Shown one piece after another: positions 1 to 12,393 of a stretch of 64,000 nt of DNA. The first letter of the stretch is position 1. The number at the start of each line of letters is the position of its first letter. A model generated the notes under the pieces. It saw only the letters and a list, made by a program, of their open reading frames with translations. It did not search any database and was not told the origin of the DNA. Both the position numbers and the translations under genes were made by a program. Source of the stretch: Ctenosaura bakeri (taxonomy: Eukaryota; Chordata; Lepidosauria; Squamata; Iguanidae); the NCBI GenBank assembly GCA_948474755.1, contig CAOLHI010001851.1:62001-126000 (forward strand). Direction: 5' to 3'.

Positions 1-2304
1 GCAGCGTCTTATAGTTATTGTACTTTTTATTTTCCCATGAATATGAACCCACTTCTTTGGATGCAGTACCAAATGATTCTGAAGGAGAACTTCTTGGAAC
101 ATTCACACACATGCCCATTACAGCACTGCAACCTCCTACTGACATTTCTTCTTTGGGAATAGCTTTCTCCTTTGCTCTATTTTACAGGACACACATCAAG
201 AGAAGGAAGCTAGACAATAAGCTCTTACAAGTTGTTGTAATATCCAAGGTCCCTGGGTTAAAGATCAATAGGCAGATACTGTGCAGTCTTGGAAGATGTT
301 ATTAACTTGCTGTGACCTGGCAGTCAGAACTCATGAGCTAGAGAAGGAAACATTTGTTTCACCTGAGTCACTGGATATTTTTCTTCACACTGTTTGTGAC
401 CCTACACAGTGCTCATGGAGGAACTACACTGTAGAACCGGAAGGATGACTGCTACTCTTTTTTCCCAGTTGCAGAAAACCCAGTTGCATCTGGGCACTCC
501 CTATGTGCTCATGTCCTTCCCCAGCCACTAAATAGCCATCAAGATGTGCATCAACAGTCTGAAGCTGCCTTGCACTTGAGGGGAAGCATTGGGCAAGGAG
601 GTATTGAATGCCTCCTTATACATGTTTACAAGGATATAGATTTGCTTAACCCCACATTGCGCAAGCACATGCCACCAATAGGCATTCCAGCCACAGTGAG
701 ACCTACCACTGAGGCGTATCTAGGGTGGGGCAAGTAGGGTACATGCCTTGGGTGCCAATGCCAGGAGGGGTATCAAAAAAATTGTGCTGTGGAAGAGGAA
801 GAGGAGGTGGGTCCGGAGGTAGAGGCACAACTTCCATGCTTGCCCTAGGCTTTGTTTGTGCTAGCTACACCACTGACCTGCCAGTCTATGGCTGTGTCTC
901 ACACTGCAGTCTCAAGTGCTATGGTGGGCACTGATCTGACAGTGAAATAAAGTGTGTTTTGTACCACAAGCCAGAGGTCTATAGCATTCAAATGTGTATA
1001 TAGTAAATTGCCCAGGATTTTATTTTCTTGTAGGTGCTTGTAGATGCTCTTATATACATTATGTATATAAGAGAACATTCTTTTTAGCTTGGACATGCCT
1101 CAATGCTTTGGAAATGCTATAAATGATTGTATTCAAAGGTGGAAAGAAAAAATGTCTTCTAAATCTAAATCAACCAAGTCATGATTTTCTATCCCTCCGT
1201 ACTGTAATATCATGAAAGTTTGTTTTCTTTAATTGTAAACGTGTTTGAACCTGTCAAAATGCAAATTCACAAATGAAAATATCAAGTCTGCATGCTTAGA
1301 TCTAATAAGAATAAAAAAACAGCTGAAGCCCCATGTATGCTGAAATAGGGATATATTGTACAAACTGGGATTTCCTTCCAAATGAGCACACCCATGATTA
1401 AGTTTTGGTGTCATGTTATCAGAGGCAGTTCAGTGCAGAAGCAAGCTGGATATTGTGCTCAGCAACAGATCTGCAGTTGTGAGTTACTCGCCAATTCTCA
1501 AAAGGTCTGAAAAAGTCTCTTTCTCGTCTGGAGATAATGGTCTCTAACCTGATATGGTCTTTCTTTCCCACAGTCTACATGCCTCCCCAGGGATGTACAA
1601 ATTGGTCTATGACCAAAATCATATTTCCTGATGTAGCACCGGAGGAAGAGGAAGCAGAGGAGGGGGAGAGGAGGCAGTGACAAAGGGCCCAAGGGCACTG
1701 TGACAACTGGGGAGACAACTGTGAAAGCCATCTTTATCAGCATATAAAGTTGCCCTGCTCAGGAGTTGGCTGGGCAGCTTTACTCCCTGATAAAGACAGT
1801 TTTTGTTGCTGTCCCTTGGCCTCAGCTACACTTCAATTGTAAAAAGACGTTCACCAATGTGAGGCTTCCACAGCCATAAATCACCACGAGGATTCCAGCT
1901 TATATCTATCACGTATCATTTTTGTTATATTCAGCCACAAATCCATTCCATCAAATTTTCTCATCATTCCACAATTCCTTTTAGAAGAAATACAAAACAT
2001 TGTATTCATTTAGTAGATAACAGAAAAATGCTTACACTGGGAAAGTTATCTTTTCCCAAATGTACACATTTTTGTATATAACTTAATATATATATTTTCC
2101 TACTATATATATTTTTGTTGTGTTTCTGAACTGAGAAGTGTTTCAGAATTCAGAAGCATACAGAATATAAACGATAACTGTCTTCTAAGCCATGTATTAG
2201 TTCGGTATGTGCAACTCAGATTGATTCACTTAAAAATACAAGTCAAATACAAACCTCCAGCAACCCACTTGCCCACCAGTATTAGCATGGTTTAATTTAT
2301 CACC
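1..2304. other. Upstream flank, no recognised feature
   Basis: Only short chance open frames occur here. I recognise no exon, RNA gene or repeat family, apart from AT-rich stretches around 2040-2110. Confidence 0.5.
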
Positions 2305-2525
2305 CTGTGTGTGCATGTGCCTCCAAGTTGCTCATCAACTTGTAGCAACCCTACACATATTTTCAAATCTTTCTTAGGCAAGGACTACTGAGAGGTTGTT
2401 TGTCTTCCTCTGAAATATAGCTTACAGCCTCTGGTACATTTTGGCTGTCCCCCATCCAAGTAGTAACCAAGTATGACCCTGCTTAGCTTCCAAAATGAGA
2501 CACAATCTGATATCTTCAGGGTGTT
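2305..2525 (-). mobile_element. 5S-rRNA-derived SINE, copy 1
   Basis: Read on the minus strand, the part at about 2405-2525 resembles 5S rRNA, containing the complement of TCTCCCATCCAAGTA and CCCTGCTTAGCTTC. On the plus strand it begins with the head GTGCCTCCAAGTTG. It is diverged, with many substitutions. The same structure recurs at 23908 and 63701. SINEs that begin with a 5S-derived promoter are known in squamates. Confidence 0.75.
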
Positions 2526-3194
2526 GCCACTCACTCTTTTATACTACTTCCATCTTGCAACATGCAAGTATGTAGATAGTTCTCGACTGGTAACAGAGTC
2601 CATGCGTCTGATGTTGCAGCTCTTCTTCTCAATGCAAACATGTGCCCCAGTGTCATATCATGCTTTAAGGCAGCACAGGAGTTCTTTGTTTTCACTGGAA
2701 GAGACTGATCCCATTCCCCCAGTCCCCTCTGATAACTTGTACCTTGTCTCAGAGCGGAATTAAAATCAGAAAGCTCATGCCATCTAGTGGAAATCTAACC
2801 AAAGGTCTGATGCAGTATTTTCTAAATGAATGTTTGCTTTTGTGGAATGGCTACAGACTGCACTGAGTCATTTTCTCATCATATACAATACTACCAGAGA
2901 CACATAATAGGCAATTTATTACCAATATCAATTACTAACCCCAGATAGAATAGACTTGTTGAATCAACTGCTGAATGATAAGTTAACACTTATGTAAATC
3001 CTATTGCTTCAATGGATCTACATAGGAGTCACAATTGGATTTAGGCCTCAGACCTTAACAAAAATTTAAGAAAAATCTAGGATCTTAAAGACAAAGACTA
3101 GGCCCCCTGGACAGTGGGGAGAAGATCCAAAAGCAGGTGTCACACCAGCAGAGAGCAATAATGGGGTGATAGCAGCTAGTGTTGCTATGTCATT

Positions 3195-3345
3195 GGAATG
3201 GTGAATCGACTCTGGGTGTTTGTTCAAACTTTAAAGTAAGATGCTGAACCCTATACTCTCAAACAAGTTCAGCACCTTGGAGAGCTCCTTTAAATTCTGG
3301 ACTAAAACCTGTACTAGATTCACCATTCACTGACATGGAAATCAC
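3195..3345. repeat. Foldback repeat (GAATC-ACTCTGGG type), copy 1
   Basis: The left arm (GGTGAATCGACTCTGGGTG ... CTTTAAAG ... GTGCTGAACC-like) is roughly complementary to the right arm (GTTCAGCACC ... TTTAAATTCTGG ... AGATTCACC). A second copy is at 16130-16290. It is probably a non-autonomous DNA element; the family is not identified. Confidence 0.45.
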
Positions 3346-3394
3346 CAGATGAACACAAAATCAGGATTTAAGATGATGATAACACCTTGAGAGC

Positions 3395-3640
3395 TAGGCC
3401 AAAACTAATAAAATAAATTTCAACAAGGGTAACATGAAGAATTACATTCAGGTACGAGGAACAAAATACACAAATATAGGATGGGTGACCCCTTAGTTGA
3501 CAACAGTACATGTGAAAATGATCTAGGCAGCTCCGTAGATAATATGATTCAGCCTTCTGATCTGATGGCCAAAGGCCCAATGCAATTCTAGGTTGTATCA
3601 CCTGAAGTATAATGTCCAGACCAAAAGTGTTGGGAGTTAG
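3395..3640 (+). mobile_element. CR1 LINE fragment
   Basis: It aligns by eye with the CR1 copies at 38.7 and 41.0 kb in this window over AATTTCAACA..., ATATAGGATGGGTGAC, ACAGTACATGTGAAAA-GATCTAGG and CAATGCAATTCTAGG. It is heavily mutated and lacks an open frame. A likely detached 3' tail of the same family lies at 4210-4285. Confidence 0.65.
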
Positions 3641-4209
3641 AGTTTCCCAGTGTTTTAGCCCTTTGGGGGAAATTCTATGAAAACTAAAACTGTTAGGGAT
3701 CAACCTTCCCTTAGCAAAGTTGCAGAAAAAATATGTCCCAGTTTCTGTATGGCTTCCTGGAACTGAGACGGACTTGGAAAGCAAAACAAGGCAGGCAGTT
3801 TCTGGTCCCAAACTTAGAAAAGTTTACTAATAAATTTTACAATTACATATGCATTGGACAGCCTAGATCCCAACTAGCTAAAAAAGGATTAGGCAAGATA
3901 GTAGCTTCATTCTTAACTCACCATATTCTTGGTGGAGAGGCGAAGCATAGTCTGAGAGGAGGAAGTTGAAGCAAAAATGGCAAAGATCGCAAAGAGAGAG
4001 GTCTTTTATGTAAGGCCAATGATCCCAGGGTCTATCCTGGTTCACACGATCTGGTCACCCGGATACTATAGCCTTGTATTTAAATAACACAAAGAGCAAG
4101 AGTTGAGGCTTTAGTTGAGAAAGGAAAAGGCTTTGGCACACAAAGGGGAAAGAAATTCTAAGCTAGATGGGGTATACACAGAAGAAGGTGATCAGAGTTA
4201 TCAAAAGTG

Positions 4210-4285
4210 CGTGGATTCCAGCAGGACAGGGGATTGGACTAAATAACCTTTTTGGTTCCTTCCAAATCTTAGATTCTATGACATC
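4210..4285 (+). mobile_element. CR1 3'-terminal fragment
   Basis: It contains GGGGATTGGACTAAATAACC and ends in TTAGATTCTATGA, the characteristic CR1 3' end (…TTGGACT.GATGGCC…, then ATTCTATG units). Confidence 0.65.
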
Positions 4286-6451
4286 TCTCAAATAGGGCAT
4301 GTGACCCCTAACTGGAGGGAATTAAGTGTCTGTAAAACCCAATAGACTCCTTTGTGTCTGAATATGGCTTCTTCTTCCCCCACTCCTCAAATGTGCTAAC
4401 AGAGAGCATCACAAATACAAGCTCTTGCTTTACTATTAGCAGGGAATCGTGGTACTGTTGCTTGTACAAGCAAAACTGTGCAGAGGAATTTACTTTGTGT
4501 TGTAGGTTGATGACATAGGTATCTGAACTAGGACAACCACATACCTCCCACTGGTGACAGTAACTCAGGCATTACATATTGCTCTGATTTTCAGACTTGC
4601 TTTCCGACAATGGGAGTGGGAGTTTGCCAGGTGTAAACATTTATGCAGCCAGAAGGTGGCAGTGGTGATACAGGAGTCTGCCGGCTGGATGCTTTGAAAG
4701 TTCTTACACACATACACAGATAAAATGGATAAAAAAGCAAGATGTCAAGGAAAAGTGTCTAAGCCTAGTGTTCACCCTGACATGCTAGGTTTCTCTGCGA
4801 ATGATTTGTTTTCTTTTGCTTTTCTACCCATGGAAGTTCATTTTATCATATGAATGCAGATCATTCTATCAGTAAGTGCAAGCACTATAAGCAAAGCACA
4901 GGTTTGCTATTGCAGTGGAAAACCAAACATGGAATCCTATGTCCACTTATTAAGGAGTGCAGTCCACTTATTTCCAAGGTAGGATCAAGCTTATTTTATC
5001 TTCTGTTTGTTGATCTTTAAGTTGTTATTCTTGCTACAGACTGGGCTATAAAAGTTTTAAATAAAAAACATATTTATTACAGAAACAAAATAAATATTGG
5101 CAGCCAGTTACAGTTGTGGGAAGACATAACTTCCCGAGGATGTAATCCCATAGAGCTCAACCTGAGATTAAGCCCCCTGAACTGAATAAAGCTTTCTCCT
5201 GAGCAGATATGTCTAGAATTGCACAGTTAAAAGTTCTATCAAACATGGAACGCACATGTAATTTTCAATAGGCACAAACGCAAGAAGCTAAAATTGCATG
5301 GGGCTACAACTCCCATTGCCTATGCTAACCGGCCATGCTGGCTGAGGCTTATGGAGCTGTAGTCCAAAATATCTGCGATAGTGCGTTCTAAACTAGAATG
5401 ATATCAACAAACACTATTTGAATGTTGTCACAGGGTGATTTTATGCCAGTGGTAATGTACTATAAAACATTGTTATCAACCTAGTCTTAAAACCTTTCAA
5501 AATCACTTTGGAATGCTTAGTTTGTGGCTATTTCACATCTGTTCCACTCTGAAAGTACAGCCAAATCATTTTATAACTCACACAGTGTAGTTGCTAGAGG
5601 TTAGACTTGGAACTCAGAAGATCCAGGTCTTAATCCTCACTAAACTATTTAACTCATTGGGTGACTTTGGGTTAATCGTTCTCGCTCTCTTGGCACCTCT
5701 CAGGATTATTGTGAATGTAAAGAAAAGCCATGTATGCCACCTTGACCTCTTTTGGAAGGAACACAAGATATACATATAACTGATCAATAACTCCTATGCG
5801 GGCAGTATAAAGTGCTATAGAGGAGGGCCTGGGTTGTACTGTAAACCATCATGTGGCTCATGCAGATCGGGAGAGATGGCTAAGATCCTCCTCACTCCAT
5901 AGAATACCACTTATTGCTGCTTCTGCACCACTATCTTACTGTCCCCCACTATTATAACTCACCTTCTGGAATCTAAGGACTCTAATGAAGAGGGGTTGGA
6001 TAGTGGAAAGTTTATGGCTTTTGATGATGGCTCCCTCCCCAAATCTGAGAAGCTGGGATCTGAAGCAGCTAAGGAATTCTTTCTTCAGCAGGACTAGATA
6101 GACACTGAATTGATATCCCCATCCTTTGAAGTTCAGCTGGAAGAGAAGGAATAGCTTAGTGGGGAGACAACCTCTGTTAAATAGGAGGCACTGACTCACC
6201 AGGCACCTGATGTCCAGAGTCAGCCACCTATAAATCTCTGAGAGTCCTTACTGCTCGCAACTGTTCTGACTCTTTGACTGGCAATACTCTCAGTGCATGT
6301 GTGCTTTGGGGGCTTTTTGACTTCTAGACTGGCAACATTTAATAACATATGCAACCTCTTTTTTGGCCTTTGTTATCTAGACTACTGGCTTTGTCTAACA
6401 ACTTCCGGACTGGCTGAGATCTTGCCCCTGTGACTCCCTTCATCCTTCCTT
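4286..6451. other. Mostly unassigned upstream sequence
   Basis: No gene is seen. The segment 5282-5390 (CTACAACTCCCATTGCC ... GGAGCTGTAGTCCAAAA) looks like a small foldback repeat also seen at 17383, 35572 and 61066. The rest is unassigned. Confidence 0.4.
5282..5390. repeat. Small foldback repeat (CTACAACTCCCAT / GTAGTCCAAAA), copy 1
   Basis: GGGGCTACAACTCCCATTGC on the left pairs approximately with GGAGCTGTAGTCC on the right around a centre near 5335. The pattern is common as a short hAT-like MITE in reptile genomes; that identification is inference. Confidence 0.4.
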
Positions 6452-6631
6452 GGTCATTTCCACACTACACTCTTATAGTGCGATTATTCCACTTTCAACA
6501 TCCTATGGAATCCTGGGGTTTACAGTTTAGGGAGGGGCCAGCCGGCCCCTCCCGAAACTGCAAACTGCAGGATTCCATAGGATGTTGAAAGTGGAATAAT
6601 CGCACTATAAGAGTGTAGTGTGGAAATGGCC
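6452..6631. repeat. 180-bp palindromic MITE, copy 1
   Basis: The whole 180 bp is an inverted repeat: the arm GGTCATTTCCACACTACAC ... GGAGGGGCC reads back from the other end with only a few mismatches. The length equals that of the copy at 20227-20406. Flanking target duplications are not clear. There is no coding capacity. Confidence 0.75.
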
Positions 6632-7585
6632 ATTAACTTCTTGGATTACCTGTGCATGACCTGGTCTGGACTAACTTAGCTGCAGCTGCTTCCCCTACCA
6701 TAATCTGTCTTTTTGGATACTTGTTGTGTGTAGGTAAAGGATACCAAAGCTATTCCATTCCCAGTTGCTACTGCCCATGCCACAAATATGTCCTTGAAAC
6801 TGTGGCCTAAATCCAATTGTTGGTCCCAATTCTAGTAGATCAATTGAATTTATCCAGCAAGTGATTCCATGTCTGTTCTTGTTGGGACTAGCAACTGGAT
6901 TTAAATCCAAAAAGGTATGGTAAAGTATAGGAGAAAGTAGATGGATTTCAAATCTTTTTACAATCTTCTCAAGTTCTCTGGATTTTATAGATAAAAACAA
7001 GTGCCTGGTTTCATTAAAAAGGATCATTCATTTTTTTAAAAAAAAGGAGGTTGTGGTAGGAGAGGATCAGCTATTGAGACAATTAGTTTCAAAAGCCCTT
7101 AATTCATCAGATTGGAGTTACTCTTGAGAAAGTAGTTTGGATTTGTGACCTAAGCACTCTAATTTCTTAATCCTGAATGAATAACAAAAAATAATAAGTA
7201 ATTTTGTAAACAGACAGACAGAGAGATAAACAGAGAGAATTAGACTTTGATGAAAGCATGAGCTGGTAAATAGTAACATTTGGTTGCAATCCTGCATTAG
7301 GAAATAGGACAGAAATGTGCCCCATTTCTTCTTCCACCTTCCTCAGATTCCAGCTGTGTCTTGTTGTCCCCATCCAACATTACCATGTATTGAATGGTGG
7401 ACACTGGAGGCAGAAGGGGTGGCTGAGAAATGTCTGGATATAACATTATCCTTTTGGAACTTGTTGGAAATTACAGCATTCTCTCTTCCTCACCTCTTTG
7501 GCTAGCATAGGATTCTCAACTGTCAGTCAGTTTCGACTATCACTCTGTCTCTAAGAATACAGAAATGTATAGAAATGTTTCGAAA
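6632..7585. other. Unassigned upstream sequence
   Basis: I recognise no exon, RNA gene or repeat family here. Confidence 0.4.
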
Positions 7586-7589
7586 TACA

Positions 7590-7680
7590 TGCTATTTGTA
7601 AGTTGTTCGCTGCCTCGATCCATATGGAGAGGCGGGATACAAATAAATAATAAATAATAAATAAATAAATACAGTTCTCC
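7590..7680 (+). mobile_element. L2-type LINE 3' tail
   Basis: TGGAGAGGCGGGATACAAAT followed by ATAA/AAAT units is the typical 3' terminus of reptilian L2-like LINEs (…GGCGGGATATAAATAAATA). No upstream coding part is preserved. Confidence 0.5.
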
Positions 7681-8044
7681 TTTGACTGCAAGTCATTGTA
7701 TACTCTGACTCTGACTATACATACTAATCTAACTACTGCTGGCAACTGATCTTGATCTCAACTATAACTTTTCAAATATGCTAAGCATATCTTTAATTAA
7801 TATGTGAGTTTAATATATCATTATAAATTTTTAGTAAACATTTTCTTTTACATTTTGAAGTCTGCTGTCTGCCTTGTCTCTCAAGTCAGCCATCATATTT
7901 AAGAAGCCACAACTGAACTGAGAAATGTTTTCTCTGCAACTCTGCTAATAAAGAGTTCCCCCAGGACTAATTGCCTAGGTAACTCTCACCTCCCAACAGA
8001 ACTCTACTGGAAAAATAAGGGATAAGAGTGAGCAACTGATGAGC

Positions 8045-8170
8045 AACTTTAAATAAATATTTGAATATTTCAATCTAAATTTGAATATTTAACTCTTGAG
8101 TTAAGTCTTGGGGCTTCCCAGCAACAAATTATATTTACAGGGGGTCCCTGGTAAAGAAAAGGTTAGGAAC
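8045..8170 (-). mobile_element. hAT non-autonomous fragment (same family as 35766)
   Basis: The reverse complement reads AATAGTTCCTAACCTTTTC, then ACCAGGGACCCCCTGTAAA and a TATAATTTGTTGCTGGG motif, matching the left end of the hAT element at 35766 base by base with few changes. Confidence 0.6.
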
Positions 8171-8233
8171 TATTGCTCTAGGGGATACACAGGACATCCT
8201 AGAGAATGCCTTCCTTATCGTGGAATTGGCTAG

Positions 8234-8420
8234 ACCAGGATTCCCCGGAACTATAGGGTTCCTCAAGAGGTTGCTAGGGGCACAAGAGGTTGCTAGCAAG
8301 ATAAATTACCTAGAAATTAAAAAAAATGTAGATGTAATCATTTGTATCCAGAAGTTCTCTGAGACCTGAAAATTATTTCAAGGGTTCTTCTAGTTTACAA
8401 AAAGGATGAGAAAGGCTGGG
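8234..8420. mobile_element. Probable hAT-like short element
   Basis: CCAGGATTCCCCGGAACT at the left and CAAAAAGGATGAGAAAGGCTGG at the right are the kind of ends seen in small hAT MITEs. The flanks GGCTAGA and GGCTATA could be a degraded target duplication. The inverted repeat is weak. Confidence 0.35.
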
Positions 8421-9531
8421 CTATAGCATCTGGGTATGTACTCAGATGCTTCTCAGCCACATCCAGTCTTCACCAGCCACTACAGGACCAGAGTAGGGGT
8501 CTGAAGAGACAATGGTTTTGGAGGCAGTGGGGTTATTGTGCACATGAAGTGTTGAATTCCTCCCTCAACAACCAAAGAAAGATGTATGTCAGTATAATAG
8601 TGATGCATTTCACTAACAGGGTACCAGCCTTTGTTGGCTCTTTAGCATTGTCTCCCATTCAATTAACAAGATAGTTAATCTGGAGATATGTTCCACTTTA
8701 AGTCTATCACTTTACATTTAAATAAGTTGCCCCTTTGGCTTTGAATGTTTCTTGCTTGATTGTTTTTAAGTAGTTAGCTCCTGTCACTGATTCAGATGGT
8801 CACAGATCCCACATCCTAATCCACAGGGAACAGTCATATGATTTTACAAACAGGAGGCGAGGACAATTTTTAGGGATCCTGAGGATAAAAGAACCCAACA
8901 ACAGATCATCAGTGAGGATGTGCTGAATATGTTACAAGAAACATGGAAGTGGTTTTGTCCATGGGTAACTCCCACACTGCTGGAACATTTAATTGACCCA
9001 ACCACATGGGCAGGACCAGTTTTGTGGAAAATACACATAGAGTTGGGTTTGTCCATGTGGTTGTACCTTTAAATGTGTGGGTGAATGGAATCTAGATTGT
9101 AAGTGAATGCAACGTGTGAGAACAGACTATGCTAATTCCTTATATGGCACAGTTAAAGTACATAGCTAAATTAATTTTTTTCCTACTTTTTCATTCATAA
9201 GTAAATAAAAAAGTGCTTTTGTGGCACATGAATGAATTAACAGATGTCTTTACTTGTCTGTGAAACAACAATGTTTAAAATAATTGATTTCAACAATATT
9301 TGAACAATATACCTATATTCCTTTGTTTAAACAAAGCCCTTTTCAGAGGAGCAGCTGGGTCTTCAAGTGCCCACAGAATGCACATAGTGCAAAAAGAGTT
9401 GCATCAGAATAGCAGGCTTTATCTGAAACATGCCTGTGCTTATCTGAGCATACACAGCTCTCCTTATGAGCTGGGACACTGCCTTGCAGGGATCCCTATT
9501 GCAGAGGAGGTGTCTAGCCCATTACAGATGT
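8421..9531. other. Unassigned upstream sequence
   Basis: I see no gene or repeat family that I can name. Confidence 0.4.
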
Positions 9532-9715
9532 AGATGGAGAACAAAACATATGAGGAAAGGTTGAAGGAGCTGGGTATGTTTAGCTTGGTGAAGAGAAGAC
9601 TAAGGAATAACATGATTGTACTCTTTAAATTTCTCAAGGGATGTCATAGAGATGAGGGAGCAGGGCTGTTCTCTGCTGCCTCAGAAGGTAGGACCAGATC
9701 TAATGGTTTAAGTTA
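9532..9715 (+). mobile_element. CR1 LINE, C-terminal ORF2 fragment
   Basis: Translation gives YEERLKELGMFSLVKRRLR, then FKFLKGCHRDEGAGLFSAAS and RTRSNG, the conserved C-terminus of the CR1 reverse-transcriptase polyprotein. It is truncated at both ends; homology stops at about 9712. Confidence 0.85.
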
Positions 9716-11501
9716 CTCATTTGCCCTTACTGGGTGGAAATACTCCCCCCTCCAGTAGCTATACTCCAGATGACAAGCTATGTCTGGATTTCGGGCATAA
9801 TGGGACACTTTTGCTTACTGATTCATTTGGTAAGCAGAGACAATCAGAAACTGTGCAGTTCTGGCTTATTGCAATGTCAGGTTGTGGCTTCTGCATTATT
9901 AGGAGCCCTTCTTATATGTCAAGTAACTTTTGCTTGGTGGGAGGCATAAGTAATTCTAGTGACATTCACAAGAGTCAATAATGAAACTAAACGTATTGTC
10001 CCCTGGTCATTACAGCCCAGCACTAGATAACAGATTCTTACCATGCTGCCTAGTACTTGGAGTTTTCTCTTAATATACTTGTCACTGCTAAATATTTTAC
10101 ATTAATATTAATTCTCACCCACTCTCTATATCCTGGAATGCCAACATACTTCTGAAGATGTGGGCTGAGCGTTCAAAAAAGTGCATGATTTAATAAGTCT
10201 TTTTCTCTTTACAGTGCCACACAATTCCTTTTATTATTTTGGTTCAGGAAACAGAGGGCCTTTCCACCCTATACCGTTATAGTGCTATTATTCCACAGTC
10301 AACATCCTATGGAATCTTGGAGTTTGCAGTTTAGGGAGGGGCATTTAGAATTCTCATTCAGAGAGCTCTTTGGCCTCAATAAACTACAAACCCTAGAATT
10401 CAACAGGCTGTTGAAAGTGGAATAACAGCACTATAACCGTGTAGGGCAGAAAGGTCTTAATACAGTAACTCCCTGACTCCATACTAATCTTATGAAACAG
10501 AGAAAATTCTGTAGGTATGTGTGGCCAAAGTTTACAGAATCCAGTGGACAGACTGGAAACTGAGCAAAAACTCAATGAAAATGAAAAGTTTCATCTCAAA
10601 TTACAGAATCAGTAGGTAACTACAAAACATGAGCAAAGCCATTCATTCTCAGAAAGAAGTGCAACAAGAATGCATTTTCTACCTCATCGGTTCAAGAAAT
10701 GCAAAGTTTGATGAAGGCTTTATTGGAACCTGTGAAAGATGTCTTGCTGGAGGAAAAAAAAAAGATGAAAAACTGAGCTTGATCTAGAGAGGGAAAAAGA
10801 GGAAAAAAGCAAGTAAGGAAAACAGATATAGGTATAGAAAACTGCCAGCAGAGTCTAGCGCGGTCATCATAATATTGAAAACATGGGATTAAACAGAGGG
10901 TGTTACTTCCTGGGTGGTTTCCCCTACTTTAGGCAAGAACCTAAAGGGGAATAGCCACTTCCTGTGTTTTGACCACACCTGTCTAGCTTGTCCTGTCAAC
11001 AAGGACTTGTAGGGCACGGAATGGAATGCTGCCTGGGGAGTTCTTGATAGGGCTAGAACAGCAAGAGGAACCCCTGCAATGACTAAGTCTCCCATCCTTT
11101 CTGCAGGGAACAGGGAGTGCACATTGGTGAACTCCATTCATGAAAGATATTTGTAAACAGCCTTCATTCCTTCATGTTCTTTTACCACAGAATTAAGGTG
11201 GCCACCACAATAGCCCTCAGACCCAGAGCAGGGAAGTAATGTGTTACAAGCAATGCATTTAATCCCATCTCTGGTACAATAAACTATAACCAAATTATAT
11301 CATGTCTGTAGTGTAATGAGGGCATTTTCATACTTGAGATTAGATTTCAGTGTAAAGGAACAATTTCTTGCCACGTAGTCTTCTGAGAGAGGGAAAAAAA
11401 CCAAGTCTATTACAAAAGGGTATGTCATATCAAAAATGATCCATAAAGTACAACACCATATGTTAGAACACACAAAGGATAGGAAGCAGCCACTTCTTTA
11501 G
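9716..11501. other. Unassigned sequence with one MITE
   Basis: Apart from the MITE at 10257-10456, I recognise nothing. Open frames here are short and lack family motifs. Confidence 0.4.
10257..10456. repeat. Palindromic MITE, copy 2 (longer internal region)
   Basis: The ends are GGCCTTTCCACCCTATACCG ... TATAGTGCTATTATTCCAC and, inverted, GTGGAATAACAGCACTATA ... GGGCAGAAAGGTC. Between them is a region with AACTACAAACCCTAGAATTC also found in copies at 11502 and 15514. Confidence 0.65.
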
Positions 11502-11600
11502 GGCCATTTCCGCATTACGCTGTTATAGTGCTATTATTCCACTTTCAACATCCTGTGGAATTCTGACCAAAGAGCTCTCTGGCTGAGAATTCTAAATGAC
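11502..11600 (+). repeat. Palindromic MITE, copy 3 (left part only)
   Basis: GGCCATTTCCGCATTACGC and TATAGTGCTATTATTCCAC match the family left arm. The right arm is missing; the LTR-like segment follows about 150 bp downstream. Confidence 0.6.
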
Positions 11601-11746
11601 CCTTGCTAAACAACTGTGTTATCCCAAGACGTGGGTGACTCAGGGGTCCACTTGCAATGCAAGTGCCTCCATTCAAATGTGGGGAATTATTAGCTCAATT
11701 AGGAGGCCTGTAAGACGGGGTCAACCTAGTGAGATCTTTCCACCAA

Positions 11747-12391
11747 TGTTTATGGGGTCTTTGCAGGAAAGAACCACCCAGAGATTCCAAAGTTCAAACT
11801 AAGATGTGTTTTATTCAGGGAATTAACAATCACACACAAGCACTCATGTAACCACACAAGGCTAGTTGAAGGACAAAGGGAGGAAAATTCTTGATAGCGA
11901 AGTTAAAGGGCAATGAGGGAGAGATTTAATGATCCAGAGAACAGCAAAGAAACAGTGATGTGGCTTAGACTTGTGCCTAAGGACAGTAGTCATTTGGTAC
12001 TCAGAGTGGCAGCGTGACCACCAGCAAGAGAGATACTGCAAGCTATCTGCTCAGAACCGGGGGTTTTTATACCCAATTTCAACCTGTGAATGGCTCTCTG
12101 GCTGAGTAAACAATGGAGCTTGCAGAGCAGACAAAGAGCTCTGGACTGTATTAATGATCTTAGTGTTAGGTGACAAAGAGTTAATGGCTGTTGTGATGGC
12201 TATGTAATGGCTGCACAAGTGTGCGGACAGTGGGGAAATACACAGGTCAGTGGGAAGAAGATTTGAAACGTGCGGACAGTGGGGAAATACACAGGTCAGT
12301 GGGAAGAAGATTTGAAACAATCAGTGGTTTGGTGGGAACTTTCCCGTCACTATTGTCTGAAAGCAGGGTTGTTATAGCTTAGCTTAAGCCT
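11747..12391 (-). mobile_element. LTR-like retroelement segment (endogenous-retrovirus-type LTR, solo)
   Basis: On the minus strand the order is that of an LTR. A U3-like part contains a 49-bp tandem duplication (12221-12318). A TATA-like TATAAAAACC follows at about 12073-12061, then a stretch fitting an R region, a polyadenylation signal AATAAA at about 11816, and a U5-like end near ...AAACA|TTGGTGG. No gag, pol or env coding sequence is seen, so it would be a solo LTR. The 5' edge is interrupted by the Tigger-type element at 12394. The family is not recognised and the boundaries are approximate. Confidence 0.5.
12221..12318. repeat. Exact 49-bp tandem duplication
   Basis: Two adjacent identical units, 12221-12269 and 12270-12318, beginning GTGCGGACAGTGGGG and ending GATTTGAAAC. 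Direct duplications of this size are typical of U3 enhancer regions of LTRs, which fits the surrounding element. Confidence 0.9.
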
Positions 12392-12393
12392 AC

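Noticed and set aside
12221..12318. CRISPR-like direct repeats
   Set aside because: Only two adjacent units without spacers in a vertebrate genome; better explained as LTR U3 duplication.
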